Positions 17,609 to 28,200 of a stretch of DNA of 64,000 nt are shown in pieces. The notes beneath the pieces were generated by a model. The model was not told the origin of the DNA and ran no database searches. It saw only the letters and a list, made by a program, of their open reading frames with translations. The stretch lies in the NCBI RefSeq assembly GCF_010731815.2, contig NZ_AP022593.1:2666001-2730000 (forward strand), in the 5' to 3' direction. Position 1 is the first letter of the stretch. Every line of letters begins with the position of its first letter. The translations under genes and the position numbers were made by a program. Origin of the DNA: Mycolicibacterium arabiense. GTDB lineage: Bacteria; Actinomycetota; Actinomycetes; Mycobacteriales; Mycobacteriaceae.

Positions 17609-18487
17609 TCAGTAGTAACCCGGGGGGCGGCCGGCCATCTGCTCGAGGCGGGCGATGCGGTCGGCCATCGGCGGGTGGGTGGCGAAGAGCTTGCCGATCT
17701 TCTCGCCCGAGCGAAACGGGTTGGCGATCATCAGGTGCGCCTGGTCGGCCAGCTGCGGCTCCGGCGGGAGCGGGGCCGCCTCGACACCGCGGCTGATCTT
17801 GCGCAGGGCGTTGGCCAGGGCCAGTGGGTCGCCGGTCAGCTCGGCGCCGGACTGGTCGGCCTGGTACTCGCGCTGCCGCGACACCGCCAGCCGGATCACG
17901 GTCGCCGCGATCGGGCCGAGCAGCGAAACCAGCAGGATCGCAAAGGGATTGGTGCCGCCGTCGCGGTTCCCGCCGAACATGCTCGCGAAGAACGCGAGGT
18001 TGGCCAGCGCCGTGATCACCGAGGCCATCGCGCCCGCCACGCACGAGATCAGGATGTCGCGGTTGTAGACGTGCGACAGCTCGTGGCCGAGCACCGCGCG
18101 CAGCTCACGCTCGTCGAGGATCCGCAGGATGCCGGTCGTACAGCACACCGCGGCGTTGCGCGGGTTGCGTCCCGTCGCGAACGCGTTGGGCGCATCGGTG
18201 TCGCTGATGTACAGCCGCGGCATCGGCTGATGCGCGGCGTTCGCCAGCTCGCGCACGATCCGGTACATCGCAGGCGCTTGCAGCTCGGTGACGGGCTGGG
18301 CGTGCATCGCCTTGAGCGCCATCTTGTCGCTGTTGAAGTAGACGTAGGCGTTCATGCCGACGGCGAACAGCACGGCCAGGAACATCACGTTCCTGCCGAA
18401 CAGGGCTCCGACGAACACGATCAGACCGGAGAAGCCAACGAGCAGCAGGAAGGTCCTGAATCGGTTCGCGTGCGGATGCCAGGTCAT
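17609..18487 (-). CDS. htpX: membrane zinc protease HtpX
   Basis: This inner-membrane metalloprotease of family M48 degrades damaged membrane proteins. Two N-terminal helices (about residues 10-50), the zinc site HELSH (H135, H139) and two later hydrophobic segments (about 150-195) match the family, as does the downstream glutamate in [13 protein letters not shown]. The 292-residue length is normal. It neighbours grcC1, as in M. tuberculosis (Rv0562-Rv0563), and reads in the same direction with an 81-nt gap. Confidence 0.95.
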   Translation of the reverse strand: MTWHPHANRFRTFLLLVGFSGLIVFVGALFGRNVMFLAVLFAVGMNAYVYFNSDKMALKAMHAQPVTELQAPAMYRIVRELANAAHQPMPRLYISDTDAPNAFATGRNPRNAAVCCTTGILRILDERELRAVLGHELSHVYNRDILISCVAGAMASVITALANLAFFASMFGGNRDGGTNPFAILLVSLLGPIAATVIRLAVSRQREYQADQSGAELTGDPLALANALRKISRGVEAAPLPPEPQLADQAHLMIANPFRSGEKIGKLFATHPPMADRIARLEQMAGRPPGYY

Positions 18488-18568
18488 CGGCGGGCCAACC
18501 TCCTTGAACGTTGAACTCGAAGTCTTCCGATGATCAAACGCCTGAGGGCGCGTCGGGGTTCCTACCCG

Positions 18569-19576
18569 TCAGCCGTGCCGGTTGACGGTGTACTCGACCA
18601 AGCCCGCCAGCGCGTCCCGGCCGGGGCCGGCAGGCAATTTGGCCAGCTCGCTGCGGGCGTCGGCGGCGTACTGCGCCACGGTCGCCTTGGCCTCGACGAT
18701 GCCGCGTGACGAACGCAACAGCGCGAGCGCCTCGGCCAGGTCCGCGTCGTCCTCCACCGGTCCCGAGAGCAGCGTCCGCAGCCGCTCGGCGTCCGGGCCG
18801 GTCTCGCGCAACGCATAGAGCACGGGCAGCGTGTGCACGCCCTCGCGCAGGTCGGTGCCCGGCACCTTGCCGGATTCGTCGGGATCGCTGTCGATGTCGA
18901 TGACGTCGTCGGAGATCTGGAACGCGGTGCCGACGATGCCGCCGATGCGCGACAACCGCTCGATCTGCTCGTCGTCGGCGCCCGAGAACGTCGCCCCGAA
19001 CCGGCCGGACGCGGCGATGAGGCACGCGGTCTTCTCGTACACCACCTTGAGGTAGTGCTCGACGGAGTCGGTGTTCTCGGGCACCCCTCGGGTCTCGCGC
19101 ATCTGGCCGGTCACCAGCTCGGCGAAGGTGTCGGCGATGATCCGCACCGCCTCCGGGCCGAGCCGCGACACCAGCCGCGACGCCGTCGCGAACAGGTAGT
19201 CGCCGGCCAGGATCGCGATGTTGTTGCCCCATCGCGCGTTGGCGCTGTCGGCGCCGCGCCGCACCTGGGCCTCGTCCATGACGTCGTCGTGATAGAGCGT
19301 CGCGAGGTGCACCAGCTCGATCACCGCACCGGCAACGGTCACCTGCCACGCGTCCGGTTCCGGCCCGAGTTGCGCCGACAGGACCGTGAACAGCGGGCGG
19401 AACCGCTTGCCGCCGGCCTTGAACAGGTGCTGAACGGCCTCGGCCATCAGTTCGTCGGACTTGCCCAGCTCGGTGGCCATCAGATCTTCGACGCGCGCCA
19501 CTCCGTCGCGCACCCGCGCGGCGAATTCTGCGTCGCCGAAATCCACGCCCGCGACCACGGTCGCCGGTGTCTTCAT
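18569..19576 (-). CDS. grcC1: long-chain polyprenyl diphosphate synthase
   Basis: This trans-prenyltransferase most likely makes the isoprenoid side chain of menaquinone by adding isopentenyl diphosphate units to an allylic primer. The first aspartate-rich motif DDVMD is at 97-101 and the second, DDVID, begins at 223. FKAGGKRFRPL marks the diphosphate-binding site. The 335-residue length fits. The partner gene menJ starts 20 nt away on the other strand, and the start codon probably lies at the 5' end of the mRNA. Confidence 0.9.
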   Translation of the reverse strand: MKTPATVVAGVDFGDAEFAARVRDGVARVEDLMATELGKSDELMAEAVQHLFKAGGKRFRPLFTVLSAQLGPEPDAWQVTVAGAVIELVHLATLYHDDVMDEAQVRRGADSANARWGNNIAILAGDYLFATASRLVSRLGPEAVRIIADTFAELVTGQMRETRGVPENTDSVEHYLKVVYEKTACLIAASGRFGATFSGADDEQIERLSRIGGIVGTAFQISDDVIDIDSDPDESGKVPGTDLREGVHTLPVLYALRETGPDAERLRTLLSGPVEDDADLAEALALLRSSRGIVEAKATVAQYAADARSELAKLPAGPGRDALAGLVEYTVNRHG

Positions 19577-19582
19577 GGGTCC

Positions 19583-19590
19583 AACATACT
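19583..19590. promoter_or_regulatory. overlapping divergent -10 boxes, grcC1/menJ
   Basis: CATACT (19585-19590) lies 6 nt before the menJ ATG, and TATGTT (minus strand, 19588-19583) lies 6 nt before the grcC1 ATG. The two hexamers share 4 bp. This geometry predicts two leaderless mRNAs that cannot start at the same time. Confidence 0.5.
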
Positions 19591-19596
19591 GGGGAC

Positions 19597-20814
19597 ATGA
19601 CGAGGCACGACGTGGTGGTGATCGGCGCCGGGCCCGCCGGTTCGGCTGCCGCTGCCTGGGCGGCGCGCGGCGGTCGCGACGTCCTCGTGATCGACTCCGC
19701 GGAATTCCCCCGCGACAAGGCGTGCGGCGACGGGCTCACCCCGCGGGCGATCGCCGAGCTGAAGTTGCTCGGCCTCGGCGAGTGGCTCGACGGCAGAGTG
19801 ACCCACCGCGGTCTGCGGATGGCGGGCTTCGGCGCCGACGTCGAGATCGAGTGGCCGGGCCCCTCGTTTCCGCCGACCAGCAGCGCAGTGCCGCGCACCG
19901 AACTCGACGACCGCATCCGGTCGGTCGCCGCAGACGACGGCGCCAAGATGCTGCTGGGTTCCAAAGCCGTTGACGTCAGGCATGATTCGACGGGCCGCGT
20001 CACGTCGGTGGTCCTCGACTCGAGCGACGAGATCGGGTGCGCGGAGCTGATCGTCGCCGATGGCGCCCGTTCGACCCTGGGCCGCAAGCTCGGTCGCACC
20101 TGGCATCAGGAGACCGTGTACGGCGTGGCGATCCGCGGGTACATCGCGACGCCGCGCGCGAGCGAACCGTGGATCACCTCGCACCTGGAGCTGCGCTCCC
20201 CCGCGGGTGACGTCCTGCCCGGCTACGGCTGGATCTTCCCGCTCGGCAACGGCGAGGTGAACATCGGCGTCGGCGCGCTCGCCACCACCAAGCGTCCCGC
20301 CGATGCCGCACTCCGGCCGCTGATGTCGTACTACACGCAGCTACGTCGCGACGAGTGGGGCTTCGAGGGCGAACCGAGGGCCGGCCTGTCTGCGCTGCTG
20401 CCGATGGGCGGCGCCGTCTCGGGCGTCGCAGGCCCCAACTGGATGCTGATCGGCGACGCCGCGGCCTGTGTGAACCCGCTCAACGGCGAGGGCATCGACT
20501 ACGGCCTGGAGACCGGGCGGCTGGCCGCCGAGATGCTCGGGTCGGGCGACTTCACCGACGCATGGCCCGCCGAACTGCGCCGGCACTACGCCCAGGGCTT
20601 CTCGGTCGCCCGCCGACTGGCGCTGCTGCTGACGATCCCCCGGTTCCTGCCTTCCGCCGGACCGTTCGCGATGCGATCGACGTTCCTCATGGGCGTCGCG
20701 GTGCGGGTGATGGGAAACCTCGTCACCGACGAGGACGACGACTGGATCGCCAAGGTGTGGCGACGGGCGGGCAGCGGCTCGACCCGACTCGACAATCGAC
20801 CGCCATTTAGCTGA
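19597..20814 (+). CDS. menJ: menaquinone side-chain reductase MenJ
   Basis: This flavoenzyme of the geranylgeranyl-reductase family saturates one double bond in the menaquinone side chain, giving the mycobacterial MK-9(II-H2). The FAD site GAGPAG (10-15), the DKACGDGLTPRAI motif and the late NWMLIGDAAACVNPLNGEGIDYG motif are clear. The 405-residue length fits. It corresponds to Rv0561c and is paired with grcC1 as in M. tuberculosis. The ATG at 19597 sits 7 nt after a -10-like box, suggesting a leaderless message. Confidence 0.9.
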   Translation: MTRHDVVVIGAGPAGSAAAAWAARGGRDVLVIDSAEFPRDKACGDGLTPRAIAELKLLGLGEWLDGRVTHRGLRMAGFGADVEIEWPGPSFPPTSSAVPRTELDDRIRSVAADDGAKMLLGSKAVDVRHDSTGRVTSVVLDSSDEIGCAELIVADGARSTLGRKLGRTWHQETVYGVAIRGYIATPRASEPWITSHLELRSPAGDVLPGYGWIFPLGNGEVNIGVGALATTKRPADAALRPLMSYYTQLRRDEWGFEGEPRAGLSALLPMGGAVSGVAGPNWMLIGDAAACVNPLNGEGIDYGLETGRLAAEMLGSGDFTDAWPAELRRHYAQGFSVARRLALLLTIPRFLPSAGPFAMRSTFLMGVAVRVMGNLVTDEDDDWIAKVWRRAGSGSTRLDNRPPFS

Positions 20815-20832
20815 TCGAGCAAATGACGTGAA

Positions 20833-20847
20833 GCGTCTTCGAGACGC
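20833..20847 (+). terminator. short hairpin after menJ
   Basis: GCGTCT (20833-20838) and AGACGC (20842-20847) form a compact stem just after menJ. It may end menJ or lie in the leader of the next gene. Confidence 0.35.
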
Positions 20848-20874
20848 GTCCCCACGAAATACGTCCTGTTAAAA

Positions 20875-23697
20875 GTGGTTTCCAACGAAGTCGCACGTTT
20901 GGCCGAGCTAAAGATCGGCTATTCGCATCGAGTGGTGGAGCGACCTGCCGAGTCGCGCGCCGTCGCCGAGTTTCTGAAGTCCGCCGAGACCCACCCGTCG
21001 GTGCTGGTGATCAAGGGCGAACCGGGCATCGGGAAGACGACGCTGTGGCAGGCGGCGATGGGGATGGCGTCGGAGCGCGGGTTCCGCGTGTTCGGCGCGC
21101 GCGCCGACCAAGCCGGCGGCGCCTACGCCACCGTCGCCGATCTGCTCGCCGGCATCGAACCCGGCTTGGTCGAATTCCTGCCCGCCGTCCAGCGCATCGC
21201 CCTGGACCGGGTCGGCCACCGCGTCGACGACCGCCGGGACGGCCCCCCGACCGACGAGAGGGTCGTCGCGTCCGCGTTCCTCTCCATCGCCGACCGGCTG
21301 ACGCCGTCGTCGCCCGTGCTCGTCGCGATCGACGACGCGCAGTGGCTCGACCCCTCGTCCAGGGCCGTGGTCGCGTTCGCCGTCCGTCGGCTCCGGGGCC
21401 GGATCGGCGTCCTGGTCACCGAGCGCACGGACACCACCGCCGGCGGAGGCGCCGACTGGCTTCGGGTCGCCGGTCTGCTGGGGGTGCAGCGGATCCGGAT
21501 GAGCCCGCTCGAGACGACCGGATTGCGCGCGGTGCTGACCGCGAACCTCGGCCGCACCTTCTCCCTCACGGCACTGACCCGCATTGCCGAACTGTCCGGC
21601 GGCAACCCGTTCTATGCCCTCGAACTGGCCAGGGCGATGGGTGATCGGCCACTCCCCGACGACGTCGCGCTACCACCGTCGCTGGCCGGACTCGTCGGTG
21701 ACCGCCTCGGGCGCCTCGACCAGGAGAGTCAGCTCGTGCTGTTCGCGGCTGCGGCGGCCGGAACGCCCACGGTCGACCTGTTGGCCCGAGTCACCGACCG
21801 CAGCCCGCACCAGGTGGTCGACCTGCTCGAGGCGGCAGAGATCGAGGGCATCGTCGTGATCGGAGGCAACCGCGTCCGATTCACCCATCCCCTGCTGGCG
21901 CGCGGCGCCTACGACCTCGGGAGTCCGCAGCGCAGGCGCGCCATGCACGCCACCCTGTCGCGGATCGTCGAGCACCCCGAACCGCGCGCCCGTCATCTGG
22001 CACTGGCCGCCACCGCACCCGACCCCGCCACGCTGGGCGCCCTCGACGATGCGGCCGCCCGGGCCCGCAGCCGGGGTGCGCCCGCCGCAGCAGCCGAACT
22101 GCTGGACCTCGCCGTCGCCCTCGACGCCACGGACCCACACCGCCGGATCCGCGCGGCAGATCACCACTTCCGAGCGGGCGACGCCGACCGGGCCCGGCAC
22201 CTGCTCGCCGGCCTGGTCGACGAACTACCGGCTGGCCCGCTACGCGCGCAGGCGCTCAACCAGCTGGCCCGGGTGTGCGTCTACGACGACTCCTTCGCGG
22301 AGGCCGCCCAGCTCGCCGCACGGGCGGTGGCCGAAGGCGATGCCGACGCGGCCACCGCGATGGCGAGTCGGACGCTGCTCGCCTTCACGCAGTTCCACGG
22401 CGGCGCCGCAGCCGAAGCACTGGACTCCATTGCCGAGGCGCTACGCCTGGCAGACCGCGTCGACGATCCGGCGCTGACCAGCCAGGCGCTCGCGATGCGC
22501 GTCACCATCGACTTCCACCTCGGCCTCGGCGTCGACCACGCCGGCCTGCGCCGCGCCCTCGAACTGGAGGACCGCGACGCCGACGCCCTGTTCGCGCTGC
22601 GTGCCAGCGCGGTCGACGTCTTCATCCAAGGCTGGACCGGGCACCTGGAGGGAGCTGCTGCCGCCGCGGAGGACCTGCGTCGGCGATGCGCCGAACGCGG
22701 CGCCGAGAACGACCTGATGGCGATGACGGGCCACGCGACCCTGATCGAGATCTGGCGCGGTGACTTCGCCAAGGCGCAGCAGCTCTCCGACGAGACGATG
22801 GCGCGCGCCGAGATGGCGGGCGGCGACCTGATCTGGATCATCGCGCTGACCCTGCGCGCGACCGTCGCCGCCCACACCGGCCGGATCGACCAGGCGCGCA
22901 GCAACGCTCGCGAGGCGATCGCCCTGGCGGAGAGGGGTGACGCACCGCATCTGGCGGCATGGCCGACGCTGGCGATGGCGGCGGCAGAGGTGTCGGTGGC
23001 CGACTACGCAGCGGCGCTCACCGCTGCGCGCCGGTTGATCGACGGCGCCGCCGACCTCGCCCACGCAGGCGACGTGGTGAGCATGTGGTTCGTTCCCGAT
23101 GCAGTGGAAGCGCTGATCGCCGTGGGCCGGGCCGACGAGGCGCTGCCGCTCATCGAGGCGCTCGAGGCGAACGGGCGCCGACTCGACCGGCCGCGGCTCC
23201 TGGCCACCGGCGCACGCTGCCGCGCCATGTGGTTCGCGGCGCACCGTGACCTGCCCAGCGCGGTGCGGTCAGCGCACGAGGCGATGGCGCACCACGACCG
23301 CCTGCCGATGCCGTTCGAACGGGCCAGGACCCAGCTCGTACTGGGCCGGCTCGAACGCCGCCAGCGCCGGTCCGGCGCGGCCAGGGACACGCTGACCGAA
23401 GTGTTGCGGGAGTTCGAACGGATGGGTGCCGCGGCGTGGGCGGAGCGCGCGCGAGCTGCGTTGGCGAGCGGCGCGACCGCCGGGCCTGCGAACGGCCTGA
23501 GCCCATCCGAGCAGCGGGTCGCCGAACTCGCCGTCAATGGCATGAGCAACCGCGACCTGGCCCAGGCACTGTCGATCAGCCTGAAGACCGTCGAGGCGAA
23601 CCTCACGCAGATCTACCGCAAGCTCGGCATCCGGTCCCGTGCGCAGCTCGCCCAGCGGATCGGTAGCCAGCCCGATCACCCGGTGCGGCCGCAGTGA
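20875..23697 (+). CDS. large ATP-binding LuxR-family regulator (LAL)
   Basis: This is a 940-residue regulator. Residues 48-57 (GEPGIGKTTL) are a Walker A loop, and VLVAIDDAQWLD near 150 is Walker B of a STAND/AAA ATPase. The middle 500 residues are Ala-rich helical repeats of the TPR kind. The end (about 875-930) is a LuxR DNA-binding helix-turn-helix with LSPSEQRVAELAVNGMSNRD and LKTVEANLTQIYRKLGI. Such proteins switch on genes when a ligand drives ATP-dependent assembly. The GTG start is the first available. The target is unknown; the adjacent antigen 85 gene is a candidate by position only. Confidence 0.88.
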   Translation: MVSNEVARLAELKIGYSHRVVERPAESRAVAEFLKSAETHPSVLVIKGEPGIGKTTLWQAAMGMASERGFRVFGARADQAGGAYATVADLLAGIEPGLVEFLPAVQRIALDRVGHRVDDRRDGPPTDERVVASAFLSIADRLTPSSPVLVAIDDAQWLDPSSRAVVAFAVRRLRGRIGVLVTERTDTTAGGGADWLRVAGLLGVQRIRMSPLETTGLRAVLTANLGRTFSLTALTRIAELSGGNPFYALELARAMGDRPLPDDVALPPSLAGLVGDRLGRLDQESQLVLFAAAAAGTPTVDLLARVTDRSPHQVVDLLEAAEIEGIVVIGGNRVRFTHPLLARGAYDLGSPQRRRAMHATLSRIVEHPEPRARHLALAATAPDPATLGALDDAAARARSRGAPAAAAELLDLAVALDATDPHRRIRAADHHFRAGDADRARHLLAGLVDELPAGPLRAQALNQLARVCVYDDSFAEAAQLAARAVAEGDADAATAMASRTLLAFTQFHGGAAAEALDSIAEALRLADRVDDPALTSQALAMRVTIDFHLGLGVDHAGLRRALELEDRDADALFALRASAVDVFIQGWTGHLEGAAAAAEDLRRRCAERGAENDLMAMTGHATLIEIWRGDFAKAQQLSDETMARAEMAGGDLIWIIALTLRATVAAHTGRIDQARSNAREAIALAERGDAPHLAAWPTLAMAAAEVSVADYAAALTAARRLIDGAADLAHAGDVVSMWFVPDAVEALIAVGRADEALPLIEALEANGRRLDRPRLLATGARCRAMWFAAHRDLPSAVRSAHEAMAHHDRLPMPFERARTQLVLGRLERRQRRSGAARDTLTEVLREFERMGAAAWAERARAALASGATAGPANGLSPSEQRVAELAVNGMSNRDLAQALSISLKTVEANLTQIYRKLGIRSRAQLAQRIGSQPDHPVRPQ

Positions 23698-24861
<1,164 letters not shown>

Positions 24862-24870
24862 ATACGACAC

Positions 24871-24914
24871 CTGATGCCGGGTGCTGCGACGACCGTCGCG
24901 GTGCCCGGCATCAG
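24871..24914. terminator. bidirectional terminator hairpin
   Basis: CTGATGCCGGG (24871-24881) pairs with CCCGGCATCAG (24904-24914), and the loop holds a further GCGACGA/TCGTCGC-like stem. It separates the antigen 85 gene from the convergent CtpH operon. Confidence 0.75.
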
Positions 24915-24920
24915 TCGTCC

Positions 24921-25193
24921 CTAGACGTCTTCGAGCGCTTCGCCGATCTCCTCGACGATCCGGTTGCCGTGCTGGTTCTCCACCAGCACGTGGCCCGCAG
25001 CGATGGCTAGGGCGATCGGCCATTCGATGATCTCGAGGGCGGCCAGCGCGCCCAGCGCCCCGTAGTAGGCGAGGTGCTCCGGGCGCGGCACCCGGATGCG
25101 CCCCACCACCGGCAGGTTCACCGCGAAGGTCCGTGCGTCACGGACGCGTTCGACGGCCTCGCGGTGGCTGTCCGGCGACGTTTCTTCGGCCAT
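24921..25193 (-). CDS. small EWP-motif membrane protein next to CtpH
   Basis: This is a 90-residue protein with a charged N-terminus, a PVVGRIRVPRPEHLAYY stretch and one membrane segment (about 42-72) containing I56-E57-W58-P59. The same V/I-EWP helix occurs in the protein on the other side of the P-type ATPase. It follows the ATPase stop by 14 nt, so it is the last gene of that operon. Size and position match Rv0424c beside ctpH (Rv0425c) in M. tuberculosis. A role as ATPase partner is inferred from context only. Confidence 0.75.
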   Translation of the reverse strand: MAEETSPDSHREAVERVRDARTFAVNLPVVGRIRVPRPEHLAYYGALGALAALEIIEWPIALAIAAGHVLVENQHGNRIVEEIGEALEDV

Positions 25194-25207
25194 TCGTCAA
25201 CTCCTGG

Positions 25208-28200
25208 TCATGGCGTATTCGACGGGTGGACGTCCGACGCGTCGACCGTGGCGGACGTGGCAACCTCTGGCTCGGATCCGTTGACCGACGTCGTCACCGG
25301 CGTGCTGACCGTTCCGTTGCGCGAGCTGTACGCCGTGCTCTGGCGGCTCGGCGTGCTGGAGGTCGACGGCGAGGGCTGATCCTCGCTCGCACGGCCCAGC
25401 ACGCGCGGCGCGATCGCGGCGATGGCGGTCGCCCCAGCCGCGGTGGTCAGCGCCTGCCCCCAGCCCACCGGCCCGAGCGGCGTGCTGCCCAGCAGTTGGC
25501 TCACCCCTGGCGTGCTGATCAGCGCACCCAGTGTGAGCAGCGAGCCGACCGCGGTGCCGACGACCAACGGGCTGTGCGAGTCGATGAGCGTCTGACCCAG
25601 CTGCGTGGCGACCAGCGCGACCAGCGCGACCGTCGACGCCCGCTGCTGACGTCCCGCGACGCTGGCCATCACCCAGGCCGCCGACGCCGCCCCCGCCGTC
25701 GTCGCGCCACGGACCGCGACCGTGCGCCACAGCGCGGCCTCGTCAGGGCCGTTGCCCGCGCCGCGGGCCGGTGCGGTCGGCGGGCTCACCGCCAACGCGG
25801 CAGCCGGCAGCGCATCGGTGAGCATGTTCACCAGCAGCAGCTGTCGCGTGTTGAGCGGCGCGCGTCCCGTCAGCGCGGTGCCGAGCACCGCGAAGGCCAC
25901 CTCGCCTGCGTTGCCGCCCAGCAGCACCGACACCGCCGCCTGCACGCGCTGCCAGAGCTGCCTGCCCTCCTCGAGCGCCTCGAGCAGCGACCCGATCCGC
26001 CCGTCGAGCAGCATCACGTCGGCCGCGGTGCGCGCCGGGTCGCTGCCCTTCGACGCCACGCCGATGCCGACGGTCGCCGCACGGATTGCGGCGGCGTCGT
26101 TGGCCCCGTCGCCGACCATGGCGCACACCCGGTCGAGCCGTTCGAGGGTCTCGACGATCTGCACCTTGTGCTCGGGCGACATCCTGGCGAACACGATCCG
26201 CTCGCGGACGGCCTGTTCCTGGCCGCGCCGTGACAGCGCCTCCCAGTCGGCGCCGCTGATCACCTGATCCGCGCCGACGGCGAGGCCGAGTTCGTTCGCG
26301 ATCGCGGTAGCGGTGACCGGGTGATCGCCGGTGATGAGCCGGACGTCGATGCCCTGCTCGGCGAGGCCTGCAAGCACCCGGGCGGCGTCGGGTCGAGGCG
26401 TGTCGGACAGCCCCAGCAGCCCGACGAGCCGGAGCTCCTCGCGGCACAGCGCGTCGAATGCGTCGGCATCGGCCGCCGCCTTTCGTGCCCGTGCCTTGGT
26501 GAGGTCGCGCCGAGCGACGGCGAGCACGCGCAGTCCGTCGGCGGCCATCTGCTGGACGCGATCGGCGGCGGCGTCGTCACCGCACGCGGCGAGCAGCACC
26601 TCGGGCGCACCCTTGATCGACAGCTCCGTGCCGTGGATCGCTGCGGCGAACGGGCGGCCGCTGCGGAACGGCAGGAACGCGTCGGCCGTCCCGTTGGCGT
26701 CCGGGTCGCCCGCTTCGGCGACGGCGGCATCGGTGGCGTGCTCGTGGCCGTCGCCGTTGGCGGGTGGGGTGGCGCGCACGGCGTGGCGCAGCACGTCCTC
26801 GTCGGTGCCGTCGAGCGCCGCGACCGACGTGACGCGCAGCCGGTTCTCGCTGAGCGTGCCCGTCTTGTCGAAGCACACGACGTCGACGCGGCCGAGCGCT
26901 TCGACCGAGCGCGGGCTGCGCACCAGCGCACCCAGTGCGCTGAGCCTGCGGGCCGATGCCTGCTGCGCGAGCGTGGCGACCAGCGGCAGTCCTTCGGGCA
27001 CCGCGGCGACGCTCACCGCGACGCCGCTGCTGACGGCCTGCCGCAGTCCGGCGCCGCGCAGGATGCCGAGGCCGGTCACCAGCGCACCGCCTGCGAGGCT
27101 CACCGGCAGTGCGCGGTTGGTGAGGTCGCGCAGCTGTGCCTGCAGACCCACCGACGAGTTCTGCGAGCCCGGCGCCTGTTCGGCGCGCCTGGCTTGCGTC
27201 TGCGAGCCGACGGCGGTGACGATGCCGACCCCGGTCCCCGCTACGACGGTGGTGGTGGCGTGCAACATCGACGACCGTTCGGCGACGGGTGCGGCGGGCG
27301 TGGCCGCCAGACGCTTCGGCACGGGCAGCGACTCGCCGGTCAGTGACGACTCGTCGACCTCGAGATCGGTTGCCTCGGTGAGGCGGACGTCGGCGGGCAC
27401 GACCTCGCCGGGGCGCACCTCGATGACGTCGCCGGGGCGCAGGTCGACGGCGTCGACGGTCTCCTCGCCGTCATCGGTGAGCAGCCGTGCTGGTGGATCC
27501 TGCACAGCCAGTAGACGATTCAGCAGGCGTTCGGCGCGCAGCCTCTGCACGGCCGCCAGCGCGGCGTTGCCGGTCAGCACCGAGCCGACCAGGATCGCGT
27601 CGACGGGCGACCCCAGGATCGCGCTGGCCGCGGAACCGATCGCCAGCACTGGTGTCAGCGGGTCGGACAGTTCGTCCTTCATGGCGGTGGCGAAGTCGGT
27701 GACGTTGTTCTTCACGGGGCTGCCGACCGCGCGAGCGAGCCCGGTCACCGTGGAAGCCGTTGCGGTGATTCGGGATTGGGGCACCGGGGCGGCGAGGCGT
27801 TCGGGCCGGGGCAGCTTGCGGCGCACCTGCTCGATGGACATCGCGTGCCACTCGAGCGTGGGCGGCGGCGCCGGCGTCGGGTCACCGAGCACCTGCCGCG
27901 CGATGCGGTAGCCGGTCCACGCGCCGGCACCCGCACCCGCGGTGACGGGTCCTGGGCCGCGGCCGCGCACGCCCGGCACCATCAGCAGCGCGCCGAGCAC
28001 CGATGCACCGGTGGCCAGTTGCACGCCGCGTTCACTGGCCCGTCGGGCGGCGGGGATGGCGTGTAGGACGCGCCACACGCCGTCGAGGTCGTCGGCGATG
28101 ACGTCGGCATGCCAGCACGCCGCGTCGATCGCGACGCCGATCGACAGGTCGGCGTCGGCGAGCGCCTGTGCGGCGGCCGACGACACCAGGGCGACCGTGC

